Shown: in pieces, positions 11,116-12,371 of the stretch
Position numbering within the stretch: the first letter of the stretch is position 1
Layout of the letters: each line of letters starts with the position of its first letter
Assembly: GCA_050288085.1 (NCBI GenBank)
Contig: JBNKDD010000167.1
Location: 1 to 12,371, forward strand
From: JBNKDD01 sp050288085
GTDB lineage: Bacteria; Chloroflexota; Anaerolineae; Aggregatilineales; UBA3940
Length of the DNA stretch: 12,371 nt
Reading direction: 5' to 3'
The notes under the pieces: model-generated
What the model was told of the DNA's origin: nothing
What the model saw: only the letters and a program-made list of their open reading frames with translations
Database searches by the model: none
Made by a program: the position numbers and the translations under genes

Positions 11116-12371
11116 ATGGCATTAAGTGAAAAACGGATCGTCCACCCACCAACAGGCACTGAACTGTCCTGCAAGGGCTGGCTTCAAGAAGCCGCCTACC
11201 GGATGATCCAGCACAATCTGGACCCAGATGTAGCAGGCGATCCAGATAACCTGATTGTCTATGGTGGGCGTGGGAAAGCGGCCCGCAACTGGGAGGCTTT
11301 TGACGCTATCCTGGAAACACTTCGAAACCTGGAAGACGATGAAACCCTGCTGGTGCAGTCCGGTAAACCGGTGGGCGTACTCCGCACCCATCGCGATGCC
11401 CCGCGTGTGATCCTCGCCAATTCGAATATCGTTCCAGCCTGGGCCACCCAGGAGAACTTCGATAAGTGGGAGCAGCTTGGCCTGATCATGTATGGCCAGA
11501 TGACGGCTGGCTCCTGGATTTACATCGGCACTCAAGGGATTTTACAGGGCACCTACGAAACCCTGGCCGCCGCCGCCGAAAAGCATTATGGCGCGGGCCA
11601 TTCGCTGAAGGGTAAGTTCGTGTTGACCGGTGGTTTAGGTGAAATGGGTGGTGCACAGCCGCTGTCTATTACGATGAATGAGGGTGTTGGCCTGGTTGTT
11701 GAGGTCGATCCCTGGCGGGCGCAGCGCCGCCTGGATACCCGCTACGTTGATGTTGTGGTCGAAGACCTGGACGAAGCCTTGAAGATGGTCGAGGATTACA
11801 CGAAACGTGGCGAGGCGATCTCCATCGGTTTGATCGGCAATACGGGCGATGTATTCCCCGAATTGGTGCGGCGCGACATCATCCCCGATATGGTCACTGA
11901 CCAGACCTGTGCCCACGACCCCCTGATGTACGTCCCCAACCGGATGACACTCGAAGAAGCGGTTGAACTCCGCAAGAGCGACCCGGCCAAATACCAGCAG
12001 GAATCAATCCGGACGATGACCGAACACTGCGCGGCAATGGTCGAGATGCACAAGCGCGGCGCGGTAGTCTTCGATTATGGAAACAATCTCCGGCAGCGGG
12101 CGCTCGATAACGGGTTAGAGGATGCTTTTGCTTATCCGGGATTCGTCCCGGCTTACATCCGGCCTCTATTCTGTGAGGGGAAAGGCCCTTTCCGGTGGGT
12201 AGCATTATCCGGCGACCCGGAAGATATTTACGCAACTGACCGTAAAATCATGGAGTTATTCCCGGAACACAAGCACCTGAACCGGTGGATCAAGATGGCC
12301 CAGGAGCAAGTTGCTTTTCAGGGGTTGCCCTCGCGGATTTGCTGGTTGGGCTACGGCGAGCGCCACCTCGC
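11116..12371 (+). CDS. hutU: Urocanate hydratase (urocanase), 3' truncated by the window
   Basis: Urocanase adds water to urocanate to give 4-imidazolone-5-propionate, the second step of histidine degradation, using tightly bound NAD+. The frame runs open from ATG 11116 to the window end, 418 complete codons out of the usual ~550. Recognisable segments: LIVYGGRGKAARNWEAFDAI, LANSNIVPAWATQENFDKWE, YGQMTAGSWIYIGTQGILQG, the glycine-rich NAD motif LTGGLGEMGGAQPLS (170-184), GNTGDVFPELVRR, VTDQTCAHDPL, FDYGNNLRQRA, and YIRPLFCEGKGPFRW, whose Cys353 corresponds to the catalytically important cysteine of known urocanases. The ribosome site is AAGGTG (11103-11108) at 7 nt. After VTDQTCAHDPL the sequence reads MYVPNRMTLEEAVELRKSDP rather than the NGY(L/V)P form I recall from Pseudomonas-type enzymes. 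No hutH, hutI or regulator is visible; they may follow to the right. Confidence 0.96.
   Translation, partial: MALSEKRIVHPPTGTELSCKGWLQEAAYRMIQHNLDPDVAGDPDNLIVYGGRGKAARNWEAFDAILETLRNLEDDETLLVQSGKPVGVLRTHRDAPRVILANSNIVPAWATQENFDKWEQLGLIMYGQMTAGSWIYIGTQGILQGTYETLAAAAEKHYGAGHSLKGKFVLTGGLGEMGGAQPLSITMNEGVGLVVEVDPWRAQRRLDTRYVDVVVEDLDEALKMVEDYTKRGEAISIGLIGNTGDVFPELVRRDIIPDMVTDQTCAHDPLMYVPNRMTLEEAVELRKSDPAKYQQESIRTMTEHCAAMVEMHKRGAVVFDYGNNLRQRALDNGLEDAFAYPGFVPAYIRPLFCEGKGPFRWVALSGDPEDIYATDRKIMELFPEHKHLNRWIKMAQEQVAFQGLPSRICWLGYGERHL

Noticed and set aside
1..12371. CRISPR arrays, insertion sequences, integrases, attachment sites, riboswitches for small molecules
   Set aside because: No regularly spaced repeats, transposase or recombinase frames, or recognisable riboswitch cores were seen on either strand. 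No stretch over about 300 bases is empty except 3026-3431, which holds the tRNA, its terminator and the promoter/leader sites listed.

Overview
The window looks like bacterial chromosome from a member of the Chloroflexota, probably an Anaerolineae-like lineage. This is inferred from style rather than from a marker gene: a Thr/Pro-rich spacer in a membrane-anchored parvulin, a WD40-repeat protein, two large multi-pass GT-C-type membrane proteins, mixed ATG/GTG/TTG starts and moderately high GC. No mobile element, CRISPR array or phage gene is visible, and coding density is high.

Left part (1-3303). The 3' end of a WD40-repeat gene meets, tail to tail, a leftward set of three genes: an M24 metallopeptidase (GTG start), a small VOC/glyoxalase-fold protein and tsaD (the t6A tRNA-modification enzyme). 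To their right, also leftward, lies a CAU-anticodon tRNA with a consensus promoter and a clear intrinsic terminator. Its anticodon stem has two mismatches.

Centre (3304-6280). A rightward ribosomal-protein cluster runs rpsF, ssb, rpsR and then a parvulin-type peptidyl-prolyl isomerase, where many bacteria have rplI. The intergenic gaps are rich in structure. A possible S6:S18-type leader precedes rpsF, and a 10-bp hairpin sits just before the rpsR ribosome-binding site. Most striking is a family of three two-hairpin elements of about 66-81 bp, found after ssb, before the isomerase gene (inverted) and after the isomerase gene. Arm sequences are shared among the copies and changes on the two arms compensate, including a matched 2-nt deletion, while loops vary in length and sequence. 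I do not recognise this element as a known family. It is the best candidate in the window for something undescribed.

Right part (6281-12371). A PanE/ApbA-type ketopantoate reductase gene overlaps by 17 bp, tail to tail, with a leftward multi-pass membrane protein resembling GT-C glycosyltransferases. A second, larger GT-C-type protein with a soluble C-terminal beta-rich region is divergent from it. The window ends inside hutU (urocanate hydratase, histidine degradation), which has its own candidate promoter overlapping a perfect 5-5-5 palindrome.

All assignments come from reading the sequence; no database search was run.
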